A stretch of 64,000 bases of DNA from a virus: the IMG/VR virus record IMGVR_UViG_3300027763_000036, positions 49,522 through 113,521 of that record, one strand, 5' to 3'. A program made the position numbers and the translations under genes. This document shows, piece after piece, positions 63,990-64,000 of the stretch (the first letter of the stretch is position 1; the number at the start of each line of letters is the position of its first letter). The notes below the pieces were generated by a model. That model searched no databases, was not told the DNA's origin, and saw nothing but the letters and a program-made list of their open reading frames with translations.

Positions 63990-64000
63990 TGCTTTGGCTT

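Noticed and set aside
1-64000. Stop-codon reassignment, known in some crAss-like phages
   Set aside because: TAA, TAG and TGA all end genes at sensible places, and the long genes have no in-frame stops needing readthrough.
1-64000. tRNA genes, CRISPR arrays, insertion sequences or an integrase
   Set aside because: No cloverleaf, regular repeat-spacer pattern, transposase or integrase motif was seen. Gaps between genes are too short for most of these.

Overview
The window looks like most of a genome of a crAss-like podophage (Crassvirales-type) infecting a Bacteroidota host. The DNA is very AT-rich. Genes are packed tightly. The left two thirds carry a few enormous plus-strand genes, one of which (4438 codons) contains the DFDGD signature of the virion RNA polymerase found in crAss-like phages. 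The right third carries many short, mostly minus-strand replication and early-type genes. Two boxes match the Bacteroidota TAnnTTTG promoter form. TAA, TAG and TGA are all used as ordinary stops, so there is no sign of stop-codon recoding.

Region 1 (1-43285, plus strand) is the tail/cargo/transcription block. It begins inside a gene resembling a crAss-like ring protein and continues with a 1830-residue muzzle-like tail protein. Next come proteins that are probably packaged in the virion and injected: a 1134-residue protein with a HELMH zincin motif, a zinc ribbon and a VanY-like M15 peptidase; two Gln/Met-rich low-complexity proteins; and a 1040-residue protein. Then follow a 2498-residue protein with a PD-(D/E)XK nuclease core, the 4438-residue RNA polymerase polyprotein, and a 1183-residue protein with a C-terminal membrane segment. 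The polymerase protein also has a HEAWH zincin motif and, at its C-terminus, an AlkB-like 2OG-Fe(II) dioxygenase, a DUF4326-like segment and a SLOG domain. Many junctions overlap as TAATG. Two of the few real intergenic gaps share a hairpin followed by a nearly identical 18-base AT-rich element, a candidate phage promoter. The block ends at a bidirectional terminator near 43.3 kb.

Region 2 (43312-60125, minus strand) is the replication and early block. It encodes a MazG/COG4696-like pyrophosphohydrolase, a DUF932-like protein, family B DNA polymerase, zinc-ribbon proteins, a RecB-like nuclease, a MoxR-type AAA ATPase paired with a VWA/HExxH protein, a GIY-YIG-like endonuclease, a TOPRIM primase, an SSB-like protein, a Sak4-like ATPase, a DnaB-type helicase core and uracil-DNA glycosylase. 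G/C-stemmed terminators divide it into transcription units.

Region 3 (60126-64000) mixes strands. A small plus-strand group (105-residue protein, metallophosphoesterase, 103-residue protein) interrupts minus-strand small hypothetical and zinc-ribbon genes. It also holds an orphan duplicated gene tail. No tRNA, CRISPR array or insertion sequence was seen, and no stretch over 300 bases lacks a gene.

The most unusual observation is the AlkB + DUF4326-like + SLOG cassette fused downstream of the RNA polymerase core in a single giant ORF. Other points of interest are the repeated hairpin-plus-18-mer element, the duplicated C-terminal tag in the M15 protein, and the AAA/VWA pair. All functional calls were made by eye from sequence motifs and remembered family features; no database search was run.
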